Assembly: GCA_003439945.1 (NCBI GenBank) | Contig: QVRM01004774.1 | Coordinates: forward strand, 124,001 to 188,000 | Direction: 5' to 3' | DNA: 64,000 nucleotides | Source: Dermanyssus gallinae | Lineage: Eukaryota > Arthropoda > Arachnida > Mesostigmata > Dermanyssidae | In this document: positions 48,715-62,691 of the stretch, in pieces | Layout: each line of letters starts with the position of its first letter | Numbering within the stretch: the stretch's first letter is position 1 | Notes under the pieces: generated by a model | Seen by the model: only the letters and a program-made list of their open reading frames with translations | The model's database searches: none | What the model was told of the DNA's origin: nothing | Position numbers and translations under genes: made by a program

Positions 48715-49087
48715 TAGGTCCCAGAACTCGTCCAACAAATTTTGGGGTCTAGTACAACTCGGCTAAAAAATATTTTTTGCTAATGGAATGAGGGGGCGGA
48801 AATGTGTTCCTTTGGAATAGTAGCGAAATTGCCAAAGGTGGTTGTCTCAAGCCTTGTTGACGTATATTCTATGTGAGCTCAAAGCAGAAGAAATGTTGTA
48901 CTGAAGATAATTCTGAAAAAATATTGGTTTTTACGCCCAAGTATTCTTTTTTTAGAAGCCATTACCGCCCCTTGTTGGAATAAATATTTATTTTTATATT
49001 TTCTCCCATTAGAAAAAAAATGTTCGCCGAGCTGTAATAATTCCCTAAGTTTGTTGAACGAATTCTTAGGGGAATTAGGAGACCCTG
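48715..49087. mobile_element. MITE related to the foldback family
   Basis: Imperfect terminal inverted repeats of about 140 bp (left AGGTCCCAGAACTCGTCCAA, right the complement of CAGGGTCTCCTAATTCCCCT) bound a 373-bp element inside a TA tract. Each arm carries the motif GGGGCGGWAATGKSTT about 75 bp from the end, shared with the 33.7 kb element. Confidence 0.8.
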
Positions 49088-49400
49088 TATATATATATAT
49101 GTTTTTTTTTTATTTGTACTATTTGTGAGGTGCGCTCATTGATTGGATCATGTGTACTTATACACGTATGTATTTGAACTAAAGATGGCAGACTGCCAAC
49201 TATTTGGGCACGTCAAAAAAACATGATTTATTGATTAATGGGTACCGCTCTGTCAGTTTACATGGCGAATGGTTGTCGGGTACATTCCCAAGCCATTGGA
49301 GCCTACTTCGACGTTAGGCGCAATTTGCAAATAATAATAAAGATATTTTCCTTTAATGTCTGGTGCCAGAATTACCGGCCACCTCCCCTACTTCGTTCCG

Positions 49401-49431
<31 letters not shown>

Positions 49432-49798
49432 GCGTGTGTGTTTTTGTTTGCAATACGTATTATACACCGGCACTCATACATATTCGAGAACAATTTGATA
49501 TGCGCCTCTCCGAAGGAATTTCCTTAAGGTCTGAGCTAACTTCGCAGTTGTGTATTCTTTACGTCTCTTTCGTGTGTTCCGGTTTCCGCCCCCTTCACCC
49601 ACCTTCATCTATTGATAATAAGCATAAGTCCCTGCACCCACTCATGCGTGTGGAATATTGCAAATATAGCCTTTTGTCTATCCCCGGTTATTGACTGGGC
49701 GCGTTTTGAGCCTACCTCCGCCGACTCACACCCGAGCGGGCTTGACGTCAGCTTTCTTGACATATTGAGCCTCGTTCAAAGCTGAGGGCCTTGTGCAC

Positions 49799-49802
<4 letters not shown>

Positions 49803-49871
<69 letters not shown>
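49803..49871. repeat. (TA)n microsatellite
   Basis: An uninterrupted TA run of about 69 bp. Shorter ones are at 49404-49431 and 52069-52111 (the latter adjoins the donor of the 52.1 kb exon). Confidence 0.97.
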
Positions 49872-49874
<3 letters not shown>

Positions 49875-50689
49875 CAGTTTATATGAAAATGTCCGTATGT
49901 TTGTCCATGTATGTGTACATACAGGAAGGGATCAGTGATTGCTGAAGCAAGATGTCGGAAATAGGCCAATCACATCAAGAGGTATAATAACACGTATTTC
50001 GGAAGAAGGGCAGATCCAGTGGCACGTGCCAGTGAGCCTCACAATATGGCTTTCGCGCTACCTAATGCTGGTACGTCGCAACCAGCCCCTCCCTGCAGCG
50101 CCTTAATGCCTGCAGGAAAACGTGTCTGAACTATTTACAGTCCATAGAACTGCCAACATCCCAGAATACCCTGCATGCATCATTCACATTCTTCTATATA
50201 CCTAATTGTGGAATTATGAAGAGGATTTTACGGCCAGCTGTAAGGGCATGTCCCGTACAGCTAACAGTGACTACTGAACATTCTCGCCAAATGTCTGCAT
50301 ATACTGACACGACGCCTAGATGTACCACAGAATTCCGCTCCGCGTGGAATCAGACAACCCTAGTTATGCGAGAGTTACCATACGTGTTGAAATCAATATG
50401 GGGGAGGGGGTCCGACAAGCGATGCAACAAGACTTGTCGCCCTCGCCTCAAGGAGCATCTCAAGGGGGTGTCTCAAACTCGAGCTCGCACCTTGCTGGGT
50501 CGCCTTGCTCAATGCGTGCCTCAGAAGTGGCCGTATCCCGTTGGACTTGAGACTCTTCTTTCAGTGACGCCGAACAGCAAAGGAGACCCTCGACTCCCGT
50601 CCTCTGGGAGAGCTGTTGCTAAAATGGTTGCTTCTACAAGCTTTTGTCGTCGATTTTGACAGCGCAATTGACATCATTTCTGAAATTAT

Positions 50690-51375
50690 GTAGAGTCATC
50701 CTGAATGAGCAATATTGATTTGGAGCAGGCCGCTCTACCGTTAATATCTACTACTAAAGCCTGCAGATTCCAACACGACGATGTCCAACGTGGCGCTCTT
50801 CCATGTGGCGCCTCTATATACGCTGTGCTTGTAGACTTCCAAGCCGCCATTTGATTCTGCGCAGAGAGTCAAAGCATTTACAAGACTTGCGGAAGCAAGT
50901 GTGCCTACAAAATTTTAAAATTGCTGTGCGCCATTCTCCAGGGAAGCCCTATTATAATCGACGACGGACTGGCTGAGTTCACATCGTTAACTCAGATCAC
51001 TAAAAAAAATCTATTCGGGGCTGACTCTTAGCCAAGATTTAACGTCCATGGGACTGCTTTTCGCATTGCTTCATAGACGGACTTCCATAAATACAAATGT
51101 GCAACAGTGGGGCTCGAACCCGCGCACCTATGTGTCTCCTCCGGTCGCGAGGCGCAGACGCATGCCACCACGCCATCGGGCTCGACTTATTCAGATCACT
51201 AGAGTCGCTCAGGGGGATAGTTTGGGCTGCACTTGGAAGGGTCGCATTCCAGGGTTTCACCATCATTTATGTGCATTCAGCGGCTATCACGCAGTCTGTC
51301 CGACGTATCATGGAGCGGTTTGCGCGGATGCCACTTCAGTCAGCCTCTCTTCAATCAGTGAATAAATTATTATAA
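50690..51375 (+). mobile_element. RT relic split by a SINE
   Basis: The plus strand reads AVLVDFQAA, then after a frameshift FDSAQRVKAFTRLAEASVPT, then after another ILKLLCAILQGSPIIIDDGL and LTQIT. This is interrupted at 51003-51190 by a tRNA-derived SINE, after which the frame resumes with QITRVAQGDSLG (family: 'qttGV.QGDnLSPllF'). The catalytic YADD box is not readable. The open plus frame from 50216 to 50659 just upstream may be a further, unrecognised part of the element. Confidence 0.8.
51003..51190 (-). mobile_element. tRNA-derived SINE, family B, copy 3
   Basis: Read on the minus strand it begins GTCGAGCCCGATGGCGTGGT (A-box region) and has the B box GGTTCGAGCCCC, followed by a body with GTCTATGAAGCAATG and an A/T-rich tail. 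The target duplication TCAGATCACTA flanks it exactly (50992-51002 and 51191-51201) within an RT relic. It is the least diverged of the three family B copies with 21.4 kb. Confidence 0.88.
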
Positions 51376-52066
51376 ATATTACGATCCTTAATGTGTAATA
51401 TGGGTGACATGAATGTATATATATATTTATATATGAGTGCTAAATGACACTTCGAGGAGCCGGGAAAGCTGACAGTTAGCGCTTTTAAATGTGAGATGCT
51501 AACCATAGTAGTAGGGTAGTCCACCAGAGCAAGAGAAAGTCATCCAAACGATTATGGAAACACCTCCCATAATAACGCACACAATGCAGGATGATCTAGA
51601 TGTTCTAGGTATTCCCGTCATGTGTGAAGGAACTTCACGGTTGTTTTGTACGGAACGAAAAGTCGTTGCAGGAATCCGCCCACGTTTGACAATTATGTAC
51701 ACGCAACTAGATGTTGCAAGCCTAAGAGAGCAAGGGATTTATATATATATATATATATATATGCACGGATCCTTATTTAACGCGTGAGTAGCTGCAAATT
51801 GAATTTTACTATTTCATCCGTTCCCGGCCGGCGGCAGTGGAAGCCTGTTGCTTTTGTGAGAGTTAGAGCCTCGCGAAGACGAGACGCTGTGAAGCTATTC
51901 CCACGCACCCATGGACCGCTGTGGCCAACGTCTAGCCGTGCACTATACTTCGTTTATGGTGCTCTCCTTTTACTACTACAGGTACTTTTCTTATGACCAC
52001 TACTGCAACAATTGGGGGTAAAGGCAGCCGAGTGTTTTCATTCCATTCATTTATCCTCCTTTTCAC

Positions 52067-52111
<45 letters not shown>

Positions 52112-52118
52112 GTACTAC

Positions 52119-52328
52119 CTTCTTTGTTCTAAAAATGTATATAAAATGATGGCACGAAGTGCCATCATTGGGTACGTGTGTAGGGTTTCAGCAGGGCAAT
52201 CTTCCAACAGTCCCGATAGAAAATCCAGAAAATGATGCCGCGTCTTGTCGTAAGTATCGAGTTTGGTGCTCGGGGCCTCCATCATATAGAGGGCAAACGA
52301 TTTGTTGTCTTTAAGTAAATGCGCCATG
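52119..52328 (-). CDS. Internal exon of the M13-like gene (N-terminal M13 domain)
   Basis: This open segment of 69 codons lies between a ...GTATAG|C acceptor and an AAGAAG|GTAGTA donor. It starts with one base and ends with two. The residues LLKDNKSFALYMMEAPSTKL resemble the M13_N pattern in which an aspartate is followed by a hydrophobic strand and a proline-containing 'D.P.L.L' stretch. The amphipathic helix YDKTRHHFLDFLSGLLED then matches the family's 'aY..fm..v..LLG' helix. The two-base overhang of the first exon fits its single starting base, although M13 proteins normally have further sequence between these parts (DFY..CG and more), so exons are probably missing. Similarity is moderate and the acceptor has a poor pyrimidine tract. 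Confidence 0.47.
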
Positions 52329-52334
52329 CTATAC

Positions 52335-54750
52335 AGAAATGTTTAGCACCCAGTCCATATTTTGTTCAGAAGACTTCATGGTCAGAGTAAAGTTTTTGCA
52401 CTAAACGGTCGAATATCGACTAAGTCAGAAACTACATTTATTCTACTTTTGGGTTTGCAAAAATGTGGGGCTTCAAATTGTCCATAAAACAAGACCAAAT
52501 ATAATTCAGTATGAATAAAAAAACATAGGTAAAGTGTTTACCTATTCGTAATTAAGTTTAGTTTTGCATGTTAGGTATACATACATGCACATGTAAATGA
52601 GAACACCTAAACCAACTTTTTGTTGAAATGTCCTCGTCGTCTGTGGCGTTCGTTGTCCATCTTTCTCGAAATACTCTGGGTCAACTTTTTTTGAGCAAGA
52701 GTGTGTCAAAAAGGATGAACCTCTTTTGACGACCCTTGTTACTTTAGCTGGCCTGGCGTCGATTTACCACTCGGAGAAGCCAGCAGCTGCAAGCAGCGGG
52801 AGGGAGAACTGTTATTTTCGTTGAGGAAATGATAGAGTTTCCGAAAAGCGAGGCGGCATTTTCTCTATGGATATGGTGTCGCATCTTAGCTTCTTTTTGG
52901 CCAACACCAGTAATTGTGTCGGGGGAGTCGGGTGAAATGATGATGGGTCATGCAACGCATGATGCTGGTGAAGACGAACATAAGATAAGTATTGGCGATC
53001 ATCCCGCCTAGTTCTTCCTAGATTTTTCGTCTAGATCGTCTTTGCTCTCGCACTTGTCCTCTGTTGCCGCTCCCTTTGTCCAGTTTTCTGTGTAGCTATC
53101 GCGTTTGATGTGTTTCGATGTCTAGTAACGGTGGCAAAATACCACTATTTTGTCTCTGCAAACTTTCCGCGTTTTGCGGTCCCGTTCTCCCTATGCCAAC
53201 GGAAATACAACGCTATATGCCAGGTGGATCGGGAGCCCGAATACACCTTTCGTACGCTGTTTCATGCACACACACACACATACGACAATGCGACTGAAAT
53301 CTGCAGTAACTACAGCAGTGACAGCAGTACAAAGTCTTGAGACTATAAAGCAGCGCATAAGACTATCTGCGGCGATGCTCGTATCCGTGAGACGAACGGG
53401 GACTTTCCTTTCGACTGACAAACTGGCACATACATACATAGACGCCATACAAGGGAATCCGCAGTGCAGCGCCAGTATACGTATATCTAACTGATTATAG
53501 CTGGCGAACGCTGGCAAATTCTGCCTTATCTTTCTTACCGTCTCGAAAGGAACAAGTGGGAGCTGGGCGGAGCGAGGCGTCCATCCGCCCTGGCAATGCA
53601 TACTCTGGAAGACAGCACAAATCGGCCGCCTCAGAAAACTCTTTAGTTAATGAGGAAGTATCACTTTAGGACGTTCGGTAATGATCTACCTGACGAGTGA
53701 TATCACCATTGTCAATAGAGGGCAAATGGTGCGATGCATAATGATACAAAATATACCTTTGACTTGCAGTAATGCCGCCAAAACCATCTATCTATCTATC
53801 TATCCATATCCTATGCATGCTGTTGAATGCATTTGTTCTTGGGTGAGCGCGAGGACGCGACTCTGCTTGGAACGAATGAATCTCATCAACAAGACTTGGA
53901 GGCTGCGATGTAGTAATCTCGAAACCTTGTAGTCAAAATAGAAATTAAGGTGGCGGACGAAAATGCGATCATATTGGGCTGATCGAAAAAAAAAACACTT
54001 TAAAAATGATATTTAGACAATCGTGACAAAGAATACCGTGAACCAAAGATAACACATACGTTTGAGATAAAAACAGCCATAGCGATAATCGGAGAAAGCA
54101 CGTTAGCACGGAAGTAATTTGAGCATGCAAGGAGCAGGGCAGATGCGCCTCCTTCAACTTGCTCAAACTAGCAATATTAAACAACATTTGCTAATCTTGC
54201 TAAATTTGAATGTATTGGCTTGCACAAGAAAGAAATCCTTAGCAGCTGCCTACTGTATGTCACGCGGGGGGGGGTTTAAATACACGACTCGTGATATCAG
54301 AACAACAGGCAACGGACCACCGACCCTCTGAGGTATACTGAGGCACGGTGTCCCCTGAAACGCAAAGCTCCTCGTCACAGCTCTTTTATCAGCTGTGTCA
54401 TCATCACGTCAGTGTATCAGCGCCGGCTATCTTGTGGCGGCGTGTCATCTCGGGAAACGGGCATCAGTTGTCGGTCATTCTATGGCGGGAGGGCTCAACG
54501 CGCTGTATCTCTGCACGTTTTGAAACACGCACGGCAAGCGCTCGGCACCATCTCGATGATACTAGCGCTGCGGCCCGGATACGACGCATCCATTGTTAGA
54601 TTATGCTAGACGAAGCGAAGGGATTGCGGTTGTGTTGTCAGCTGGGCAGCTGGAACGAAAACTCTGTAAGCAAGTTTTTTTCTACCTGTTACTTCAAGAC
54701 TTTACTTACGTCTCCTGTCGACGGATTTAATGCGCAGCTGAAATACTGCC
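52335..54750. other. Intronic DNA, nothing certain
   Basis: Open frames at 52829-53011 and 53150-53494 (plus), 53191-53601 (minus) and 54348-54609 (plus) lack family features. A run of nine G lies at 54267. This interval or 56-59 kb should hold the missing exon(s) encoding the DFY..CG part of the M13-like protein. Confidence 0.4.
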
Positions 54751-54756
54751 GAGTAG

Positions 54757-54963
54757 AACTTACCGGGCAGGATGGCTTAGCGGCAAAGCCATTGCTTTGC
54801 ATTCGAGAGATTGTGGGTTCAAGCCCTCCGCTCTAAAATAGTATTTCATAGTTTCCAAACTAGACAAGTTGAATGCCAGAGTAGACTATGGTCGGTCATG
54901 ATCGGACAAACAAATGATGAACATAAATGTCTCAATGAAAAACCTGGTGTGTTATCAACCATC

Positions 54964-54966
<3 letters not shown>
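54757..54966 (+). mobile_element. tRNA-derived SINE, family C, with (ATT)n tail
   Basis: The tRNA-like head GGATGGCTTAGCGGCAAAGC (A box), CATTGCTTTGCATTCGAGAG (an anticodon-arm-like part) and the B box GGGTTCAAGCCC are present. The unrelated body ends directly at a roughly 155-bp (ATT)n tract. A second diverged copy is at 17.63-17.74 kb on the minus strand. It is not a functional tRNA gene, because the acceptor stem does not close. Confidence 0.7.
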
Positions 54967-55058
<92 letters not shown>

Positions 55059-55082
55059 TATTATTATTATTATTATTATTAC

Positions 55083-55119
<37 letters not shown>
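54967..55119 (+). repeat. (ATT)n microsatellite, about 150 bp
   Basis: Almost pure ATT with two interruptions (TATATT at about 55055, ACT at about 55082). It begins at the end of a family C SINE and probably grew from its tail. A shorter (ATT)n lies at 55206-55240. Confidence 0.97.
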
Positions 55120-55204
55120 TCATGTTAACCAATGTTACAATTTTGAGGTCTGAACGTATTATAGCAATTCGTTTATGAAATTACCTTACTTTGTGACGCC
55201 TAAG

Positions 55205-55240
<36 letters not shown>

Positions 55241-55583
55241 TGAAAATAAATGATACTATTCGGAGCACTTCTCAAGGCACAGTGCGCTCTGTTGTTCTTA
55301 TCGTAACCTGTCACCCCGTAGCACAAAGTGCGAAGGGTTGCGACGTTACCCCTACACAGCAAGAGATGCCTTACTTAGGTTCTCTGTTGCTTTCTAAATC
55401 GACTGTTCTAGATCAGGGCAGCTCATACTTTTTTGCTGTTTTCGTACTCATAATGTTGAACGTGCTCAAAACGGTAGCTCCTTCGACCTAAGCGCACTTT
55501 GGCCTTTTCGCAGTGCGTATTCAGTAGACCAGCCCGCGCTGACGACACTATGGCAGGAACACGAGGAACATATATGTATATGT

Positions 55584-55803
55584 GGGGCAGCGTAATCTAA
55601 GGCGCTAGTGCGCTAGTTATAATTTTTATCTACCGAGCTGTCGCTCGTTTGATCTCTGTTGTTGATTGAATTTTCTTTGAGCAATGCTCATTGCGAATAG
55701 ATGATTTGCCACACTGCTGAGTCAGTCACCCTGCTGCCACAAGAACGGTTGGTAACTTGTCCGCTTAAACTGTCGTTCTATGTGCCCTTGATATAAAAAG
55801 GTG

Positions 55804-55806
<3 letters not shown>
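55584..55806 (+). mobile_element. tRNA-derived SINE, family A, copy 3
   Basis: The head GCAGCGTAATCTAAGGCGCT and the body GAGCAATGCTCATTGCGAAT are diverged from the other family A copies. The B box is decayed (CGTTTGATCTC). The end GATATAAAAAGGTGA runs straight into a (TA)n tract at 55807-55866. Confidence 0.65.

Positions 55807-55866
<60 letters not shown>
55807..55866. repeat. (TA)n microsatellite after a SINE
   Basis: A TA run that starts where a family A SINE ends. Confidence 0.97.
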
Positions 55867-55869
<3 letters not shown>

Positions 55870-56399
55870 GGGTGTTCCCTTACAGAGGAGGTCACGAACA
55901 ACAATAGCAAGGGTCCAGTACAAGCGTTCCGAGACACATTGAAATGGGGGGGGGGGCTAATAATCAAGAAAAAAGTGATCCCACTGCGCGACTTGGCGCA
56001 TGACACCAAATGGCCGACGAGTGAGAGCAGCGAACACACGAATGGTCGGCAGTTCCAGTGTTGTTGTGCCTTTTCCGACTTCTATTTCGTTTGTCGTGTG
56101 TTTTTCAAAATATATAAATGTACATATCGTACATATACATCGCAGAGAGACGAGAGTGCCGGGACGAAGTAGAAAGACTGGGAGATGGTTTTGGTGTTAG
56201 AGTCGTCCAGTAGAGAGAATTGAAGAAGGGAAGGCAGAATCCGGAGGGCGATATTGCAAGATACCATCAGCCCCCGACGGGCGAGACCGGTAGTTGCGAC
56301 CGACACTCGACCGCCATGCGTTATTGTTGCTGTTGTTGTTGTTTCGGTTGTTGTTGTTGTTGTTGTTGCGGTTGTTGTTATGTTTGTCTGTCATTATTG

Positions 56400-59070
56400 T
56401 TGTGCTTGTTGCTGCTGCTGCAGTTATCGCTGCTTGTTGTTCCATCAGCCACAGTCGGTGTCATAAAAAGGGTGACTCAGCGGGTTGAGTTGTATAACAA
56501 CAGAATTGGACTTGCTGTTTTAGCGTGACCGAGACCAGGCAAGCGCAGTGAACGGCAGCCGGGTATAAACCGCTCCTAGAGCTCTCGACCAGGACAGCTT
56601 TCTCAGGCAGGCAGGCTGACAGAAGGGCTTCACCTCCAGTCGTCAGTCAACGCGCTTGCGTCACAGCCATAAGGCTGAAATGTATTTGACGCCCTCGGTT
56701 GTTGTAGTTGTTGTTGTTGTTTTCCATTAGTGCTCTTCTTCTACTTTTTTACTGTTGTTGTTGTCGTATCCTGCTTTAACTTCGCTTTTATTATTGTGAT
56801 GGCACAACCGAGCTTAAGTGGCACACATTTAAAGTGTCAGCCCAAACCACATACGTCACTATTTTACGCTCTGATAATTACATTTTGAACGTTGTGAAAG
56901 GCTGAGATCCTCGTGGTATGATAGCGTCTAAATGCACTCCTCATCGTCATGGCGTTCTCGTTACTGGTAAAGCCGGGGATTGGATTATCGTGAAACCGTA
57001 GAGTAAACGCAACAAAGAAAGTCTGTGTTAATAACATTTACAGTAACCGAGCTTTGCTTTATTTGTCTGCATTTTTAGCCTATATTCGTTGTCGTTTTGT
57101 AGGACGTTAAACCCGTTATTGGCAAACTTTTGGAAGGGGCCTAGCAGTTTGCGCGCCTATATCTACAACTAACAGCTGTAGGAACTGAGTCAAAGGAGAG
57201 TTGAGGAAATGAGCCAAAATTGCAACCGGAAACGCGCCGTATTTCACCAAATTTCACCAGACGTGCCTGTCTGAAGTCGTCCAGTGTTCCGTGAAAATAA
57301 ACGACATAAGCTGGAACTAACAAAACGCTTAAGCCTCGTTTTCCAAATCTCGTATTCGCGTGAGTGTTGTCACTTAGCTCCGCTACGTAGGCTTAGTGGT
57401 GTTTACCAAGTGCTGCCAAAAGAATTTACAGAAATTTAGCCAAACAGTTAGTTGTTGGTTAACTTTCAATTAAAATTAACTAGGTAAGATTGTTTATGCA
57501 TGTAAGCATAGGCGTCTTTTTTGAATCGCTGTAAATGATCGCGCGTACTGAATTGCGCTCTGTTACAGATGTATTTTTGTTCTCGGCACTATCACGCACT
57601 ATGGCACGGTGGCCAAGCTGAAAATAAGCGCTGCTGGGTTCAAGCTTTTCCCTGATAGTCCCAAGGCCTAACCTTGGACCCTTCTGATAATGTATTGCTC
57701 CAGAACAGTTTGAGTATGCATAATACAGATTGGAATGGACTACATCCACTAAACTGCTTTGCAATTCGGGCTACGTTCATAATATACATATAGCGCAATT
57801 ACGTAAGCCAGAGACCTTAGAGAAACTGAGATACTAATAGTGGAAAGATCAAACGGTACGAGTAAATAAAATAGCAATACCGTTGTGAGCCCGTGGAAAA
57901 GGTCTAACCTGATATATGACTGTGTTGTGTACGGTTTGTCTTCAGGCTATCATCGAAGCTCAGGTTAGCCAGTATAATTAGTGGAACATGCTAAAGCAGT
58001 GACACGGCTAAGATACAAAGGTAGAACACTACTTTGTGCCTGCCGCCATAGATTCAGTTAGCAAGGGCACATAATTATTTCTTGGCAAGGTCTTGGCAAT
58101 TCAAAAACACAAAATCGACAAAATATGGGACCATACGACGGATGACAGAGAGATGGTGTTACCAACTAGGGTACCGTAGAGAAAGCGGCTTTAGTGCTAT
58201 TGTATCTGTTATCTACGCAGCTATGCTTCACAATTACGAAAATAGGTACAAGTATATGTATGAAATGAATACAATTGTTAAGTGCTGCAACTGGTGCTTT
58301 ATCTGTACATGATATTAACAGACACAAAACGATTTGGAACCACGTGACGGCAACATGTGGTTAGCACAGGTCATCAGTGCTTGTGTCAGTCGGGATAATG
58401 CGATACGGTGCTCGTTGTTAGTTTTACTCACAGGAAACCGAGCTTGTTTTACCAGTCTTGGCTACATAGTCGGTCGGGAGGAAAAGGGAGTACAGAGAAC
58501 CGACCAGCTTTTGTTGAGTGTTTACCGGGGACATGTTTTTCCTGGCAGACACGGAATGTGGCTTTTGTGCCTTAACGCCACTCCTTTCACCTCAAAGTGT
58601 TTCAAGGTGATGCCCGCAGAAGGCATGCTTCTAGGAGCTGCATCTACGAACTGGCTGCTAAATCGCACCTGTATGTGTACGTGCATATCCTTGTGTTTAT
58701 AGACCGCCTGCTATGAGCCAACGTATGACCAGAGAGTGAACTGTGGATCTTGGCAAAAAATTACTCTGCACCTCGTCGTAATGTATTAAGCGCGGTATCG
58801 GCAGTGTACATCAATAGTACAATACAGTAAACCTTTGAGAAGTGCATAGCAGGTTGACAAGGCAATGACGTTTCGAGGTATCCGTTGCGAGTGTTCTTAC
58901 ATTAGCTGAACCTATCAGCGGCTCAGTGCGTACAGCCGTTTCAGCGGCACTGGCACCGCGTAGATTTAGAAAATGTTCACTAGTGAGTCTCTGCTGTTTT
59001 CAACTCGGTTATTGTTGAGTTTTTGGTTTTTGACCGACATGACGAGAAAGTCTCTATTTAAGAGGTTGTT
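56400..59070. other. Intronic DNA, nothing certain
   Basis: GTT tracts at the left edge. A minus segment 57325-57155 (LDDFRQARLVKFGEIRR) has plausible borders (GTTCCAG|CT and ACAGCT|GTTAGT) and a DDF that recalls the M13 DFY motif, but it lacks the cysteines and its phase does not follow the first exon. Minus 57764-57480 and plus 58334-58702 are open but unassigned. Confidence 0.35.
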
Positions 59071-59443
59071 GCCTTAGTTGTTGTTGCTGTTGCTATTGTT
59101 GTTTTTGCTGCCGTTAGCCTTTCTAATGCTATTGTTGCTGCTGCTACTGTTGTTGTTGAAAAACTGACATTCACTGCATATACCGAACAGCCATTGTGTG
59201 GTGATAAGGTCGCTAGTGTTCATCTTTCCCCGAGCAAAGAGGGGAACAGGAAGCGAGGCGGGAGTAGGTATCTTGTAGGAGTCCAAACGCCGATGACGGC
59301 TATGTCACGGGTATGCTTGCCGCTATCGTCACAGTCGCCCCATTGCCGGCGACTGGGGTTTGCTTTACGGGGGTCAGCAGAGCCGTCTGGTCGCCGTCTG
59401 GCCTCCACCCCCTATCCTATCGAACCCGCTCTTCGTAGCCTAC

Positions 59444-59817
59444 CTTCGGCCAACGGCCACTGTCAGGCAGCCGTCACGGATGCACGTTGCTTCCTGAATC
59501 GAGAGGTTGTTGTGCAGTTGTCCCGTCGTCGAGCAGCGCCGCATCACGATGCTGTAGAGCGCCAAGTTACACGAAAAGCACGAAGAGTTCCACGACGATG
59601 ACTCGTTGGCTGTCAGACAGAGCCGCATCATTTGTCGCGCCGACGGCAGTAGCATCAGCGAGTCGGCTGGCGTCTGAACGCCCACCGTGGCAATGACGAC
59701 GGCGAGGGCGGCGAACCCGAGAGTCAAGGGCACGATTACGGCGAACACCGCCCGGACGCCTCGGCCAGAGCTCACTGTTGCCCCATCGATCGGCATGGTC
59801 GCGGCGTGGGCGGCCAT
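59444..59817 (-). CDS. First coding exon of an M13 (neprilysin-like) type II membrane protein
   Basis: The segment encodes 124 residues plus two bases. I chose the ATG at 59817 because it has A at -3 and G at +4 and the frame upstream has no other ATG. A cytoplasmic tail of about 20 residues precedes a hydrophobic anchor at residues 22-46. The rest should lie outside the cell: it has sequons at N71, N77 and N104 and cysteines at 67, 80, 83, 95, 112 and 117. The end reads TCIRDGCLTVAVGR, which resembles the CxTxxC...A motif that opens the M13 ectodomain. The exon ends at a CGAAG|GTAGGC donor. Third codon positions are strongly GC-rich, unlike the surroundings, which favours real coding. M13 enzymes cleave extracellular peptides at a zinc site, but this copy looks degenerate downstream. 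It could instead be another single-pass protein. Confidence 0.57.
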
Positions 59818-59829
59818 TGTCGAGTTGAG

Positions 59830-62680
<2,851 letters not shown>

Positions 62681-62691
62681 GGTCATCGCAG

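Noticed and set aside
54757..54835. tRNA-Ala-like gene
   Set aside because: The head resembles a tRNA, but stems are imperfect and a SINE body with a second genomic copy follows.
59194..59601. 135-codon plus frame opposite the first M13 exon
   Set aside because: The minus strand has the membrane anchor, sequons, codon bias and a splice donor; the plus frame is its shadow.
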